Positions 43,775-52,621 of a DNA stretch of 64,000 nt are shown here, piece by piece (position 1 is the stretch's first letter; every line of letters starts with the position of its first letter). The notes under the pieces were generated by a model, which saw nothing but the letters and a program-made list of their open reading frames with translations, was not told the DNA's origin and ran no database searches. Source of the stretch: Shewanella salipaludis (GTDB lineage: Bacteria > Pseudomonadota > Gammaproteobacteria > Enterobacterales > Shewanellaceae); contig NZ_JAAXYH010000001.1 in the NCBI RefSeq assembly GCF_012911865.1, forward strand, positions 124,001 through 188,000, in the 5' to 3' direction. The translations under genes and the position numbers were made by a program.

Positions 43775-44668
43775 ATGAATAGACAAATGCATACAGGCTC
43801 AATGCAGCAAGCACCCGCCGAGTCGGGGCAGATAGCGTCGGCAACAATAGCGCCACGGGCGTTCAAGCGGCGGTTACTCCCCTTGCTGGTGAGTGTCGGC
43901 GTGGCGACCGGCCTGGGCTTTTCAGGTCAAAGCCTGGCCGGGACGGGCGTTTCGGCGGCCGAGCGGCAGGAGAAGGCCCTGGGGCATGAGGAGCAGGGAC
44001 AGGAGAAGGAACAGGGGCATGAGGAGCTCATAGGCATAGGCTCGGGTATCGTCCTGGGCGCCGTGGTAGGCGGGCCGGTCGGGGCCATCATAGGGGCATT
44101 CACCGGGGGAATTTTGGGCAAGAGTGTCGGCGATGACGAGGAGTTGGCCCGCAAGCAGACCCGGTTGGCCGCACAGGAGAACGAGCTGGCGGCCCTCAGG
44201 CAGGAGCAGGCGGCGTTGACCGCGACGGCGCAAGAATATGACCAGGCCCAGCGGCAGCTGAGCGCCCTGAAACAGGCACAGCAACAACTGCTGGCCGAGT
44301 TGGCTCTGGGACTGAATGTGCAGTTCCGTACCGGCTCTTCCGTGATAGAGCCGCATTTCGCCCGCCAACTGGACTATGTGGCCGATACCATGGCGCTGGC
44401 GCCCGAGTTGAGGTTGGATCTGACGGGATATGCAGATCGCCGTGGCGATGCAGATTATAACCAGGCCTTGTCCGAGCAGCGCCTGGCGGAAGTGAAGAGC
44501 TATCTGGTGCAGCGCGGCGTGGCCAAGGACAGGCTCAACGCCCAGGCCTATGGCGCCAGCTCGCCGCTCAACGAGACCCAGGACAGGGAAACCGACGTGT
44601 TCGATCGGCGGGTGACCCTGAAGTTGCAGGCAAGGGACACAGAGCTGGCCAAGGCCGCCGGGCACTGA
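43775..44668 (+). CDS. pdsO: Sortase-associated OmpA-like protein PdsO
   Basis: 297 residues. N-terminal signal (LLPLLVSVGVATGLGFSGQSLAG), a Gln/Glu-rich linker (residues about 60-80, HEEQGQEKEQGHEE), a glycine-rich membrane-active segment (GIGSGIVLGAVVGGPVGAIIGAFTGGILGKSVG) and a coiled coil (about 128-185). The C-terminal OmpA/MotB peptidoglycan-binding domain has NVQFRTGSSVIEPHF, TGYADRRGDADYNQALSEQRLAEVKSYLVQRGV and RRVTL. It probably ties the sortase system to the cell wall. AGGGACAAGAAG precedes ATG 43775. Confidence 0.87.
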   Translation: MNRQMHTGSMQQAPAESGQIASATIAPRAFKRRLLPLLVSVGVATGLGFSGQSLAGTGVSAAERQEKALGHEEQGQEKEQGHEELIGIGSGIVLGAVVGGPVGAIIGAFTGGILGKSVGDDEELARKQTRLAAQENELAALRQEQAALTATAQEYDQAQRQLSALKQAQQQLLAELALGLNVQFRTGSSVIEPHFARQLDYVADTMALAPELRLDLTGYADRRGDADYNQALSEQRLAEVKSYLVQRGVAKDRLNAQAYGASSPLNETQDRETDVFDRRVTLKLQARDTELAKAAGH

Positions 44669-44701
44669 GATGGCTGGGGCGCCATGCCTCTGGCAAGGGT
44701 G

Positions 44702-44757
44702 TGAGAGGAAAGCTAGGGATTTGAGAGAAGAGCAGGGATTTGAGAGGAGAACAGGGA
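44702..44757 (+). repeat. 19-20-bp tandem repeat carrying the ribosome binding site of the sortase target gene
   Basis: Three units: TGAGAGGAAAGCTAGGGATT, TGAGAGAAGAGCAGGGATT and TGAGAGGAGAACAGGGA. The last ends at the ATG 44758, so the purine-rich Shine-Dalgarno comes from the repeat itself. Three copies of a possible ribosome landing site lie in tandem. Confidence 0.8.
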
Positions 44758-47010
44758 ATGACTATCGCTAAGGCGCAAGTGATTGCGCCGCCTCGCTGCG
44801 GCGGCATGTTGGCGGCACTCGTGAGTTTAGCCTGCCTGCTCTGGGCCGCGCCGGCGGCAGTCGCAGCGGCCGAAGCCGGCGCGGCCCAGGAAGCCGAGCT
44901 CGATCAGGGCAGCCTCTGGTACCTGGATGAGGATGGCGGCTATCGGCAGGCGCTGCCACTGCATACCAGGGTCGAGATGCAGGTCGCAGGGCTGGTTAAC
45001 AGGGTCAGGGTGATTCAAAGCTTCGAGAATCCTGGTCAAGACTGGCTTAACGGCGAGTATCGCTTTCCCTTGCCCAACGAGGCTGCCGTCGATGCCCTGC
45101 GCCTGATTTTGGGTGAGCGCATCATAGAGGGCAGGATCCAAGCGAAAGCCGCGGCGAGACAAAGCTATGAGACAGCCAAGGTCCAGGGGAGACGGGCCAG
45201 CCTGGTGACCCAGGAAAGGCCCAACATCTTCAGTACCGAGGTGGCTAATCTCGCTCCGCGGGAGACAATGACGGTTGAAATCAGCTATCAGGAGACCCTC
45301 AACTACCTGGATGGTGAAGTCGGCTTGCGTTTTCCCATGCGAATCACCCCCAGATATAGCCCTCGGCGGCCGGACGCAGCAGAAGACTCTCCGGTCCATG
45401 ACCCTGAGGCAAGTCTGGAGGATAAGCAAGAGGATTGGCAAGAGGATAGGCAAGAGAATAGGCAGGCAGATGAGCAGGCCGGGAGCGGCTGGGCAGCGGC
45501 TCAATCCGAGTATTGGGAATGGTTCGTGGGCGCCACTGAGCCTCAGCCGGATGTCGACATCCGGGTGAGGCTGGCCGCGGGTTTCCCGTTGGCGGAGGTG
45601 ATTAGTCCCTACCACGGCATCACCAGGACAGAGCAGCCGGACGGCAGCACAGAGATAAGCTTGACGGAAGCTGTCATAGCCAACCGTGATTTTGTGTTGC
45701 GCTGGCGGCCACAGGCCCTGCTCGGGGCCGAGGTGGCTATGTTTAACCAGCCGGGCCGGACCCATGCCGCCTCAGCCCGGCCCAGGGCTGAGACGCCGGC
45801 TGGGGTTCAGGGCACAGGGGCGGAGGACGAGGCCAGGTACGCCTTGGTCATGCTGATGCCGCCCGGGGCGAGTGACAGGCATCCGGACCCTGTGCCCCGG
45901 GAACTCATCCTGGTGATAGATACTTCTGGTTCCATGGCCGGAGATGCCATAGCGCAGGCGAAACAGGCCATGGCCCAGGCGCTGTCGGGCCTAAGACCGC
46001 AGGACAGCTTCAACATTCTGGCGTTCAGCAGCGGCGTGAACGCATTTGCTGCCGGCGCCTTGCCCGCCAATAGCCGCAATCTGAGTCGGGCACAGGACTT
46101 TGTCGCCGCTTTGACCGCCGACGGCGGCACCGAAATGGCGCCGGCGCTGATGAGGGCGCTGGCAGCCGCCGGGCAGCAGAAGTTACGGCAGAAGTTACAA
46201 CAAAAGTTACGACAGATCATCTTCATGACAGATGGGGCCGTGGACAACGAGGCCGCCCTGTTCCGCCTGATAGCCGAACACCTGGGTTCCAGCCGCTTGT
46301 TCACCGTTGGCATAGGCCCGGCACCCAATTCCCACTTCATGCAGAGGGCGGCCGAGCTTGGCAGGGGCAGCTTTCTCTATATAGGCAAGCAGGCCGAGGT
46401 GGCATCACGGATGCAAACCCTCCTTGGTAAGCTGGCGCTGCCAGTGGTGACCGACATCAGGCTCGAATATCCGGATGGCAGTGTGCCCGATTACTGGCCC
46501 AGGCGGGTGACGGATCTCTATCGCGGCGAACCCTTGCTCATCAGCCTGAAACAGGCAGCCGACTCGCCTAAGGAGCTGCGGGTGTCGGGGAACGTCGACG
46601 ACCAGTTCTGGCAGAGGCAGTTGTTTCTGGGCGAGGCATTGCCCGGCACCGGCCTGGACATCTTGTGGGCCAGGAAACAGCTTGCCGCACTCGAACTGAG
46701 CCGGACCCAGGCCAACGAGGCGGAAGTCAAAGCCGCAGTGACGGCCTTGGCACTGGACTATCATCTGGTGAGCCGGCATACCAGCCTGGTCGCCGTCGAG
46801 TTGACGCCGGCAAGGCAGACAGGCGAGCCGACTCGGGAGGCCCAAGTGCGCCAGGCCTTCCCCTGGGGATGGCAGCCTGGCCCAGGGAGCCTGCCGCAAA
46901 CGGCCACCGCGAGCCGGTTGGAGATCTTGTTGGGAGCCTTGCTCATAGGCCTGGCGGCCCTGCTGGCCCTGGGCCATAGAGGCAGGGCTGGAGGCTTGCT
47001 TCGGCCCTGA
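44758..47010 (+). CDS. Marine proteobacterial sortase target protein (VIT + vWA, LPQTA signal)
   Basis: 750 residues. Signal peptide (about 1-38). VIT domain (about 50-205; VNRVRVIQSFENPGQDWLNGEYRFPLPNEAAVDALRL). Low-complexity Gln/Glu/Asp insert at 222-241 made of five 12-bp repeats. vWA domain with MIDAS motif LILVIDTSGSMAG (Asp at about 388) and FMTDGAVDNEAALF. C-terminal sorting signal LPQTA (about 712-716) followed by a membrane helix (LEILLGALLIGLAALLALG) and a basic end (HRGRAGG). This is the substrate of the class GN sortase encoded next, processed at the sorting signal and probably anchored in the envelope or released. Start ATG 44758 is set by the GAGGAG upstream. A second 12-bp array at 46177-46212 lies inside the vWA domain. 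Confidence 0.9.
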   Translation: MTIAKAQVIAPPRCGGMLAALVSLACLLWAAPAAVAAAEAGAAQEAELDQGSLWYLDEDGGYRQALPLHTRVEMQVAGLVNRVRVIQSFENPGQDWLNGEYRFPLPNEAAVDALRLILGERIIEGRIQAKAAARQSYETAKVQGRRASLVTQERPNIFSTEVANLAPRETMTVEISYQETLNYLDGEVGLRFPMRITPRYSPRRPDAAEDSPVHDPEASLEDKQEDWQEDRQENRQADEQAGSGWAAAQSEYWEWFVGATEPQPDVDIRVRLAAGFPLAEVISPYHGITRTEQPDGSTEISLTEAVIANRDFVLRWRPQALLGAEVAMFNQPGRTHAASARPRAETPAGVQGTGAEDEARYALVMLMPPGASDRHPDPVPRELILVIDTSGSMAGDAIAQAKQAMAQALSGLRPQDSFNILAFSSGVNAFAAGALPANSRNLSRAQDFVAALTADGGTEMAPALMRALAAAGQQKLRQKLQQKLRQIIFMTDGAVDNEAALFRLIAEHLGSSRLFTVGIGPAPNSHFMQRAAELGRGSFLYIGKQAEVASRMQTLLGKLALPVVTDIRLEYPDGSVPDYWPRRVTDLYRGEPLLISLKQAADSPKELRVSGNVDDQFWQRQLFLGEALPGTGLDILWARKQLAALELSRTQANEAEVKAAVTALALDYHLVSRHTSLVAVELTPARQTGEPTREAQVRQAFPWGWQPGPGSLPQTATASRLEILLGALLIGLAALLALGHRGRAGGLLRP
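45421..45480 (+). repeat. Five 12-bp coding repeats in the sortase target gene
   Basis: Units GATAAGCAAGAG, GATTGGCAAGAG, GATAGGCAAGAG, AATAGGCAGGCA and GATGAGCAGGCC encode DKQE, DWQE, DRQE, NRQA and DEQA, an in-frame insert between the VIT and vWA domains. Confidence 0.9.
46177..46212 (+). repeat. Three 12-bp coding repeats in the vWA domain
   Basis: CAGAAGTTACGG, CAGAAGTTACAA and CAAAAGTTACGA encode QKLR, QKLQ and QKLR just before the FMTDG strand. Confidence 0.9.
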
Positions 47011-47036
47011 ATTTATCCCGATTGAAGGAGTCAGAG

Positions 47037-47660
47037 ATGGCGTTATCCAGGGCTATGCGCCGCTATGGCTGGCTGCCTGTGTTGTTATTCGGGGTCATCT
47101 TGTTTGGCAGAGGTGTCTATATGCAGGCGAAAGCCCATTTTGCCCAGTTCTTGATCCAGGCTGCCTGGCAGCAAACCCTGAGGGACCAGAGGCCTCATAA
47201 GCCCTGGCACTGGGCCGATACCTATCCTGTCGCCAAGTTGTCCGTGCCACTGATGTCAGCCGGCACCGACGCGGTTATCCGGGTGAAAGACATGTATGTG
47301 CTGGCGGGCGCCTCGGGGCGCAACCTGGCGTTCGGCCCGGCCCTGGTGCTATCCGGGGCCAGGGTGGGTGAGGCCGGCAATACCATCATTGCAGGGCATA
47401 GGGACACACATTTCGGCATCTTGCAGGAGGTGCGGCAGGGACAACCCCTGTGGTTGCAAACTGCCGATGGGCGGGAACTGGCCTATAGCGTTGTCAGCAC
47501 CCGGGTAGTGCATGAGAGTGACGGTCGCTTCATGGCCAGGGACGGGGAAGACAGGTTGACACTCATCACCTGCTATCCCTTCGATGCGCTGACGGGAGGC
47601 GCCGAGCTGAGGTTTATTGTCGAAGCCGTGCCAAGGATAAGCTCGCTCAGGGAGCCATAG
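47037..47660 (+). CDS. class GN sortase
   Basis: 207 residues. One N-terminal membrane anchor (WLPVLLFGVILFGRGVYM), then the sortase fold with the catalytic triad His121 (IAGHRDTHFG), Cys179 (LITCYPF) and Arg192 (AELRFIV). It belongs to the marine-proteobacterial class that accompanies the dedicated target protein. It cuts the LPQTA signal and transfers the target to an unknown nucleophile. AAGGAG lies before ATG 47037; a TTG at 47022 upstream is disfavoured. Its 3' end overlaps the convergent diguanylate cyclase gene by 14 bases. Confidence 0.92.
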   Translation: MALSRAMRRYGWLPVLLFGVILFGRGVYMQAKAHFAQFLIQAAWQQTLRDQRPHKPWHWADTYPVAKLSVPLMSAGTDAVIRVKDMYVLAGASGRNLAFGPALVLSGARVGEAGNTIIAGHRDTHFGILQEVRQGQPLWLQTADGRELAYSVVSTRVVHESDGRFMARDGEDRLTLITCYPFDALTGGAELRFIVEAVPRISSLREP

Positions 47661-48672
47661 GCATGACCCGGTTGCGCCCCAGATTTTTCGCCTGGTAGAG
47701 CAGGTTGTCGGCAACCTCGAACAATTGGGTCGACGACTGTTTCGCCTGCCACTGGGCGACCCCGAAGGAGGCGGTGATGTTATCTATTATGTTCCCCGAG
47801 CGCCTGTCTTTGACGCTCAGCTTTTCCAGGCTGCGCCTGATGGCTTCCGCCAGTTGCCTTACCCGCATCAATTGACTGCCGGGGACCAAGATCCCGAATT
47901 CTTCACCGCCGACTCGGTAGAGCTTAGCGCCGTCACGGCAGGCTTCCTGTACCCGCTTGGCGACGGCTTTCAACACAAGATCGCCCAGTTGATGGCCATA
48001 ACTGTCGTTAAATGCCTTGAAGTGATCTATGTCCAGCAGGATAAGGCAGGTACCCTGGGGACTCTGGGCCAAGAGCCCGGCGAGATCTTCATCGAAGGCC
48101 CGTCGGTTCAGGCAAGAGGTCAGGGCATCGAACAGCATATCTTTCTCAGTTTGCTCCAGCCTATGTCTCAGGCTGGTGATTTCCGACTGAGCGCGCGCCA
48201 GTTGCTCGGTGAAATACTCAGTGCTGGAACGTATATCATCGGCCTCCTTGACGAAATTGCGCACCAGATCCAACACCTGCTCGACGCTGAACCCTTCATC
48301 TTCGACTCTGTGCAGCTTATCGAAATGGCCCTTTATCCGGTTCTGGAAGGTGCTGGCATCGGAACGTGTATCTGTTAGCGATTGTGACAGCTCGGTCGCC
48401 ATGGCATCGAGATTCTGGCGCATATTCCTGACATCCAACTGCGTGGGATCGGCAACGAACTGACGGTATAGCTGCTCGCTGTCTATGGGCGGACAGGTGG
48501 AGTACTGGGAGATAATGGTATCAAGTTTTTGATTTAGCGTGGGGTTTTGCTCACCTACATAGGTGTACCATAGGGCATAATTGGTCGGGGTGGTGGGAAT
48601 GCTATGCTTGAGCATCAGCGGCACGGCTCGCTTAAGGTGCATGGCGGCGGTTTGTAATAATGTTGGCGACAT
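47647..48672 (-). CDS. GGDEF-domain diguanylate cyclase
   Basis: 341 residues. N-terminal region KHSIPTTPTNYALWYTYVGEQNPTLNQ, a long helical stretch (about 55-170, probable coiled coil), then a GGDEF domain (about 172-335) with the active motif GGEEF in KLYRVGGEEFGIL and LLDIDHFKAFNDSYGHQLGD. No RxxD inhibitory-site motif is seen at the usual place five residues upstream. No membrane segment, so predicted cytosolic. It should make cyclic-di-GMP. Its stop overlaps the 3' end of the sortase gene. Confidence 0.9.
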   Translation of the reverse strand: MSPTLLQTAAMHLKRAVPLMLKHSIPTTPTNYALWYTYVGEQNPTLNQKLDTIISQYSTCPPIDSEQLYRQFVADPTQLDVRNMRQNLDAMATELSQSLTDTRSDASTFQNRIKGHFDKLHRVEDEGFSVEQVLDLVRNFVKEADDIRSSTEYFTEQLARAQSEITSLRHRLEQTEKDMLFDALTSCLNRRAFDEDLAGLLAQSPQGTCLILLDIDHFKAFNDSYGHQLGDLVLKAVAKRVQEACRDGAKLYRVGGEEFGILVPGSQLMRVRQLAEAIRRSLEKLSVKDRRSGNIIDNITASFGVAQWQAKQSSTQLFEVADNLLYQAKNLGRNRVMPMAP

Positions 48673-48822
48673 CTGGGGACCTTAATCAAAAGCCTGCCAG
48701 GGCAGGAGGAAAGCTTGCATTACCGGAGGATCCCTGTTTGGATACTCGATGGCCTGTGCCATCCGGAACACGTTACCCGATAATTAAAACAAGATAAACA
48801 TCAATCCAAGGAGAATAACACA

Positions 48823-50418
48823 GTGAACAGACTCATTTTAACTTGTCTGCTCTGCGCCATGTCGGTGCCGCAGGTGTGGGCCGAGATCGGGGTGAAGCAG
48901 CAGTTGGATCTCGGGCGCTACCGCCAGCATGTCAGCACCTTGGCTTCGGACGAGTTCGGTGGCCGCGCGCCCCTGTCCGGGGGAGAAAAACTGACACTGG
49001 ACTATCTGAGCCAAGCGTTCAAGGCCATGGGATTGCAACCCGGCTTCGGCGACAGCTATTTGCAGCCGGTACCCATGGCCTCGATACGGGCCGAGCAGCA
49101 GATGCAGCTGCAGATAGGTGACTTGAGCTTCACTAATGGCAGCGATTTCACCGCCAGAACCGAGCGCATCAGTGACACCGTGACCCTCGAGGACAGCGAC
49201 TTGGTGTTTGCCGGCTATGGGATCAATGCCCCCGAATATGGCTGGAATGATTACCGGGGGCTGGATGTGAAGGGCAAGACGGTGATAGTGCTGGTGAACG
49301 ATCCCGGGTTCGCCACTCAGGATCCCCAGGTGTTTAAAGGCAATGCGCTGACCTACTATGGTCGCTGGACCTATAAGTATGAAGAAGCGGCGCGTCAGGG
49401 CGCTGCGGCCGTGTTCATAGTGCATGAGACGGCGCCTGCGGCCTATGGCTGGGGGGTCGTCAGAAATGGCAACACAAACGTCAAATTTACCCTAGTGGAC
49501 GATAAGCAAAACCGAGACAGGCTGGGTGTCATGGGCTGGTTGCAACATGAAGCGGCGCAGAAAATTTTTGCCCGGGCCGGGCTGGACTTCGAGGCCCTCA
49601 AATCCCGCGCCGCCAAGCCGGGATTCGCTCCTGTGGCGCTGCAGCAGAAGGTCAAGCTGCAACTCAGGAATCACATAGAGCAGGCTCAGTCCTACAATGT
49701 ATTGGCGCTGCTGCCCGGCAGTGAACGTCCGGACGAAGTGGTGATGCTGCAGGCTCACTGGGATCATCTGGGGATGGCGACCGAAGCGGGCAAGACACAG
49801 GTGTTTAACGGCGCCGTGGATAACGCCAGCGGGGTCGCCGGGGTGCTGGAATTGGCGCGGATCTTCAAACAGGCGGCCGATCGCACGCCCTTCAAACGCT
49901 CAATTCTGTTCAGCAGCTTTACCGCCGAGGAAACCGGGCTGATAGGGGCACAGTACTTTGCCGCCCATCCCGTGGTACCGACCAAGAATATCGTCGCCTT
50001 CCTCAATATAGATGGCATGAATGTCAACGCCGGGGTGGACTACATACTCCAGTACGGTCAGGGCGTCTCCGAAATGGAAGACTATCTGCAACGCTTCGCC
50101 TCGGCGCAGCGGCGCAGTGTTAAAGCCGATCCCAAGGCGCAGAACGGTTTGATGTTCCGCTCGGATCATTTTGCCTTGGCCCAGCAAGGCGTGCCTGGGC
50201 TGCTATTCATGAGCCTGGGGGACACAGATCCCGACTATATCGCTCATAAATACCATAAGGGGGCCGACGATTACGATCCCGACTGGTCCCTGAAGGGAGT
50301 CGAGCAAGATCTGGACTTGATCGGCAATATGCTCGCCGAGCTGGCCAACAACAGGGCGTGGCCCAAGTGGCTGGAGGCATCGGATTTCAAGAAACGCCGG
50401 GCTCTGGATGGGCGTTAG
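48823..50418 (+). CDS. M28-family metallopeptidase, exported
   Basis: 531 residues. Signal peptide (about 1-20, ending VWA). An inserted PA-like domain (about 110-260) lies before the zinc peptidase core: QAHWDHLGM, NGAVDNASGVAGVLELAR, SSFTAEETGLIGAQYFA, NIDGMN and FRSDHFALAQQGVPGLLFMS supply the two-zinc ligands and the catalytic glutamate (EE). Predicted periplasmic or secreted aminopeptidase. It starts with GTG 48823, with AAGGAG nine bases before it. Terminated by the hairpin at 50437. Confidence 0.9.
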   Translation: MNRLILTCLLCAMSVPQVWAEIGVKQQLDLGRYRQHVSTLASDEFGGRAPLSGGEKLTLDYLSQAFKAMGLQPGFGDSYLQPVPMASIRAEQQMQLQIGDLSFTNGSDFTARTERISDTVTLEDSDLVFAGYGINAPEYGWNDYRGLDVKGKTVIVLVNDPGFATQDPQVFKGNALTYYGRWTYKYEEAARQGAAAVFIVHETAPAAYGWGVVRNGNTNVKFTLVDDKQNRDRLGVMGWLQHEAAQKIFARAGLDFEALKSRAAKPGFAPVALQQKVKLQLRNHIEQAQSYNVLALLPGSERPDEVVMLQAHWDHLGMATEAGKTQVFNGAVDNASGVAGVLELARIFKQAADRTPFKRSILFSSFTAEETGLIGAQYFAAHPVVPTKNIVAFLNIDGMNVNAGVDYILQYGQGVSEMEDYLQRFASAQRRSVKADPKAQNGLMFRSDHFALAQQGVPGLLFMSLGDTDPDYIAHKYHKGADDYDPDWSLKGVEQDLDLIGNMLAELANNRAWPKWLEASDFKKRRALDGR

Positions 50419-50436
50419 GCTAATGGTTTGAAAGGA

Positions 50437-50462
50437 AAGGCGCCCTTGGGCGCCTTTTTTGT
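50437..50462 (+). terminator. Terminator after the M28 peptidase gene
   Basis: AAGGCGCCC / GGGCGCCTT stem with T run. Confidence 0.88.
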
Positions 50463-50497
50463 CTTAACCATGTCTCAACTGTATCGCCTGGACTCGC

Positions 50498-51364
50498 TTA
50501 GAACCTGTAGCTCAGCGACACCATGGGACCCGTGAAGCTGTAATTGAGGTTGTAGTTGGCAATGTTGACCTCGGCATCTGGACGCTGTTGATCGAGTTCG
50601 ACATCTATCTGGTAGTAGTTGTATGCCACGCTCATGTGCCAGTTTTTGGCGATTTCGGCTTCAACCCCGAGCTTGACATCGACCAAACGGCCCTGCATAT
50701 CGTCGAGTTTGACGTAAAAATACTGTGCCTGGGCATTGAATTGCCAGCCGGGCAAGAATTCGTAGTTGGCGTAGAGACCGAAGTCGGGCAGTGGCGCGGT
50801 GACATGTTCTTCTATTATGCTGGGCATGGCGTGGCTGCCACACAGGTTGTTAACCAGGTCCGAACTGGCACAGGCGCCTATGGTGCCTTCGAAGCCGGCC
50901 TTGATAAACATGGTATGCAGGCCCACAGAAGCACCGACATTGTAGTTGGTGCCCTGAAGGAAGTCGTAGCCATAGCCTAAGGTCGCAATGTCGATATTGA
51001 GTGTGGTATGCAGCCTGGCTCCCGCGTTGACTTCATAGACGGTATCATCGATTTCTACCTGGAAGGGCTGAGCCAGGCCCGAGGTATCTGCATCTCTGTG
51101 CAGCTGCTTCCAGTCAAAATAGAAATTGTGTCGTTCGTTGAAGTGGTGGTTCAAAGCGACAAAGGGCAGGAATTGATTTTCGGCTAACTGAAGATCCGAT
51201 TCGTAATCCAGGGTGTATTGACTGTCTTGAACCGGGTCACTGACCTGGATACTGGAGTCGGACTGTGAATAGAAACCACCCAGACTGATGCTGGTTTCAC
51301 TCGCCCTGGCGGCACCACATAGGGTCAAACTAAAAAAACACAATAGCAAATAATGCTTTACCAT
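50498..51364 (-). CDS. outer-membrane beta-barrel protein, unassigned
   Basis: 288 residues. Signal peptide (MVKHYLLLCFFSLTLCGAARA) followed by alternating amphipathic strands rich in Tyr/Phe and a terminal phenylalanine (SLSYRF), the insertion signal of outer-membrane barrels. Two cysteines (CASSDLVNNLC) could form a loop disulfide. Specific function not recognised. ATG 51364 has GGAG eight bases upstream; the longer frame to 51454 has none. Confidence 0.75.
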   Translation of the reverse strand: MVKHYLLLCFFSLTLCGAARASETSISLGGFYSQSDSSIQVSDPVQDSQYTLDYESDLQLAENQFLPFVALNHHFNERHNFYFDWKQLHRDADTSGLAQPFQVEIDDTVYEVNAGARLHTTLNIDIATLGYGYDFLQGTNYNVGASVGLHTMFIKAGFEGTIGACASSDLVNNLCGSHAMPSIIEEHVTAPLPDFGLYANYEFLPGWQFNAQAQYFYVKLDDMQGRLVDVKLGVEAEIAKNWHMSVAYNYYQIDVELDQQRPDAEVNIANYNLNYSFTGPMVSLSYRF

Positions 51365-51522
51365 CAAACTAGCTCCATAGCCTATAGTTATTATGGTCAA
51401 ATACTGACTCTGTGTTATGGCGCCTTTCCTTGACGAACCCAGCGAGTGTACCATTTTGCGTCTAAATGTGAACAGATTGTTTCAGTTTGTGTGAAATTTA
51501 TACCTGGTCGGAAACAAGCATA

Positions 51523-51550
51523 AAAAAACGCAGCCCAGGCTGCGTTTTTG
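51523..51550. terminator. Terminator after the RimK-like gene
   Basis: Stem ACGCAGCC / GGCTGCGT with A run and T run on both sides; serves the minus-strand gene ending at 51583 and can work in both directions. Confidence 0.85.
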
Positions 51551-51582
51551 AGTCTGTCACCGGCCTGTGCCAGCGGTTGAGG

Positions 51583-52599
51583 CTATTCGACCTCGGTGCC
51601 GGTCACCTTACGCGTCAATACCCGGTTCGAGGTCGTCGCGGCTTGGGTCTCGGGCTCGGCCGCTGCAGGCTGTTTCGGTACTATGGGATCGCGGTTAAAC
51701 ATGCCCAGGCGGATACGGATAAAGTGTAATATCTGGGCGGCGATATCCACATTCAAACAGGACTCCAGGCCTTCGAACCCGGGTGAGGAGTTGGCCTCGC
51801 AGATCTTGTAATGGCCGTTATCGAACAGCAGATCTATCCCGGCGACATCCAGATCCAGTATGTTGGCGGTTTGGGTGGCCAACCATTCGATTTCCGGGGT
51901 GATCTCGAATGGCCTGGCCGAGCCACCCGCACTGACATTGGCTTTGAAGCTGTCTTCCTGACCGCGGCGCTCATAGCAGCCGGCGACCCGGCCGCCTATG
52001 GTAAATACCCGCAGATCCCGGCCATGGCTGTTGGCGATAAACTCCTGCAATATGATGTTGGCGTTCTTGTTGGTCGCTTCTATCAGTTGCATCAAGTCGT
52101 CGAATTCCCTTGCCCTGTGGGATAGGAAGACCCCGCTGCCCTGGGAGCCGGACAGTGTCTTGATCACCACGGGAAATCCCAGATGGCGTTCGACCAGGTC
52201 TATGTCGACGGGAAACTTGACCAGCATTGTCTTGGGGGTAGGCAAATTCTTCTCGGCCAGCAATTGCTGTGAGAATAACTTATCTTTAACTATTTCAATT
52301 GCCTTGGATGGATTGAGGCAATAGACCCCCAGTCTTTCCAAATGGCGGATGATCGCCAGGGCAAAGTAGGTGGTGCCCGAACCCATGCGCGGAATGATAA
52401 AGTCGGGCAAGTCGACCGCCTGGCCGTTGAGTAAAATGCTCTTGTTATCCTCCCGGGTGACCGTCAGATCAAACTCTTCCGGGGCGTACACTTCCAACTC
52501 TATGTTGTCTGCCTTGGCGGCGGCCAACAAGCGGTTGATTTCATACAATTCAGGTTTTAGCTGAGTCGCGGTCTCTTTATATAAAATCCAACCACGCAT
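51583..52599 (-). CDS. RimK-family alpha-L-glutamate ligase-like ATP-grasp protein
   Basis: 338 residues, ATP-grasp fold: lysines in IVKDKLFSQQLLAEKNLPTPKT, glycine-rich loop VIKTLSGSQGSGVFLS, DLRVFTIGGRVAGCYERR and metal-binding ICEANSSPGFEGLE. These are typical RimK-like signatures; relatives add glutamates to proteins or small molecules. The C-terminal tail after residue 305 is extra and low in complexity. ATG 52599 preferred over an in-frame TTG at 52608. It is 22 bases downstream of maoP on the same strand, so likely co-transcribed. Confidence 0.87.
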   Translation of the reverse strand: MRGWILYKETATQLKPELYEINRLLAAAKADNIELEVYAPEEFDLTVTREDNKSILLNGQAVDLPDFIIPRMGSGTTYFALAIIRHLERLGVYCLNPSKAIEIVKDKLFSQQLLAEKNLPTPKTMLVKFPVDIDLVERHLGFPVVIKTLSGSQGSGVFLSHRAREFDDLMQLIEATNKNANIILQEFIANSHGRDLRVFTIGGRVAGCYERRGQEDSFKANVSAGGSARPFEITPEIEWLATQTANILDLDVAGIDLLFDNGHYKICEANSSPGFEGLESCLNVDIAAQILHFIRIRLGMFNRDPIVPKQPAAAEPETQAATTSNRVLTRKVTGTEVE

Positions 52600-52621
52600 T
52601 AATCGCAAACCTTAATTTTCA

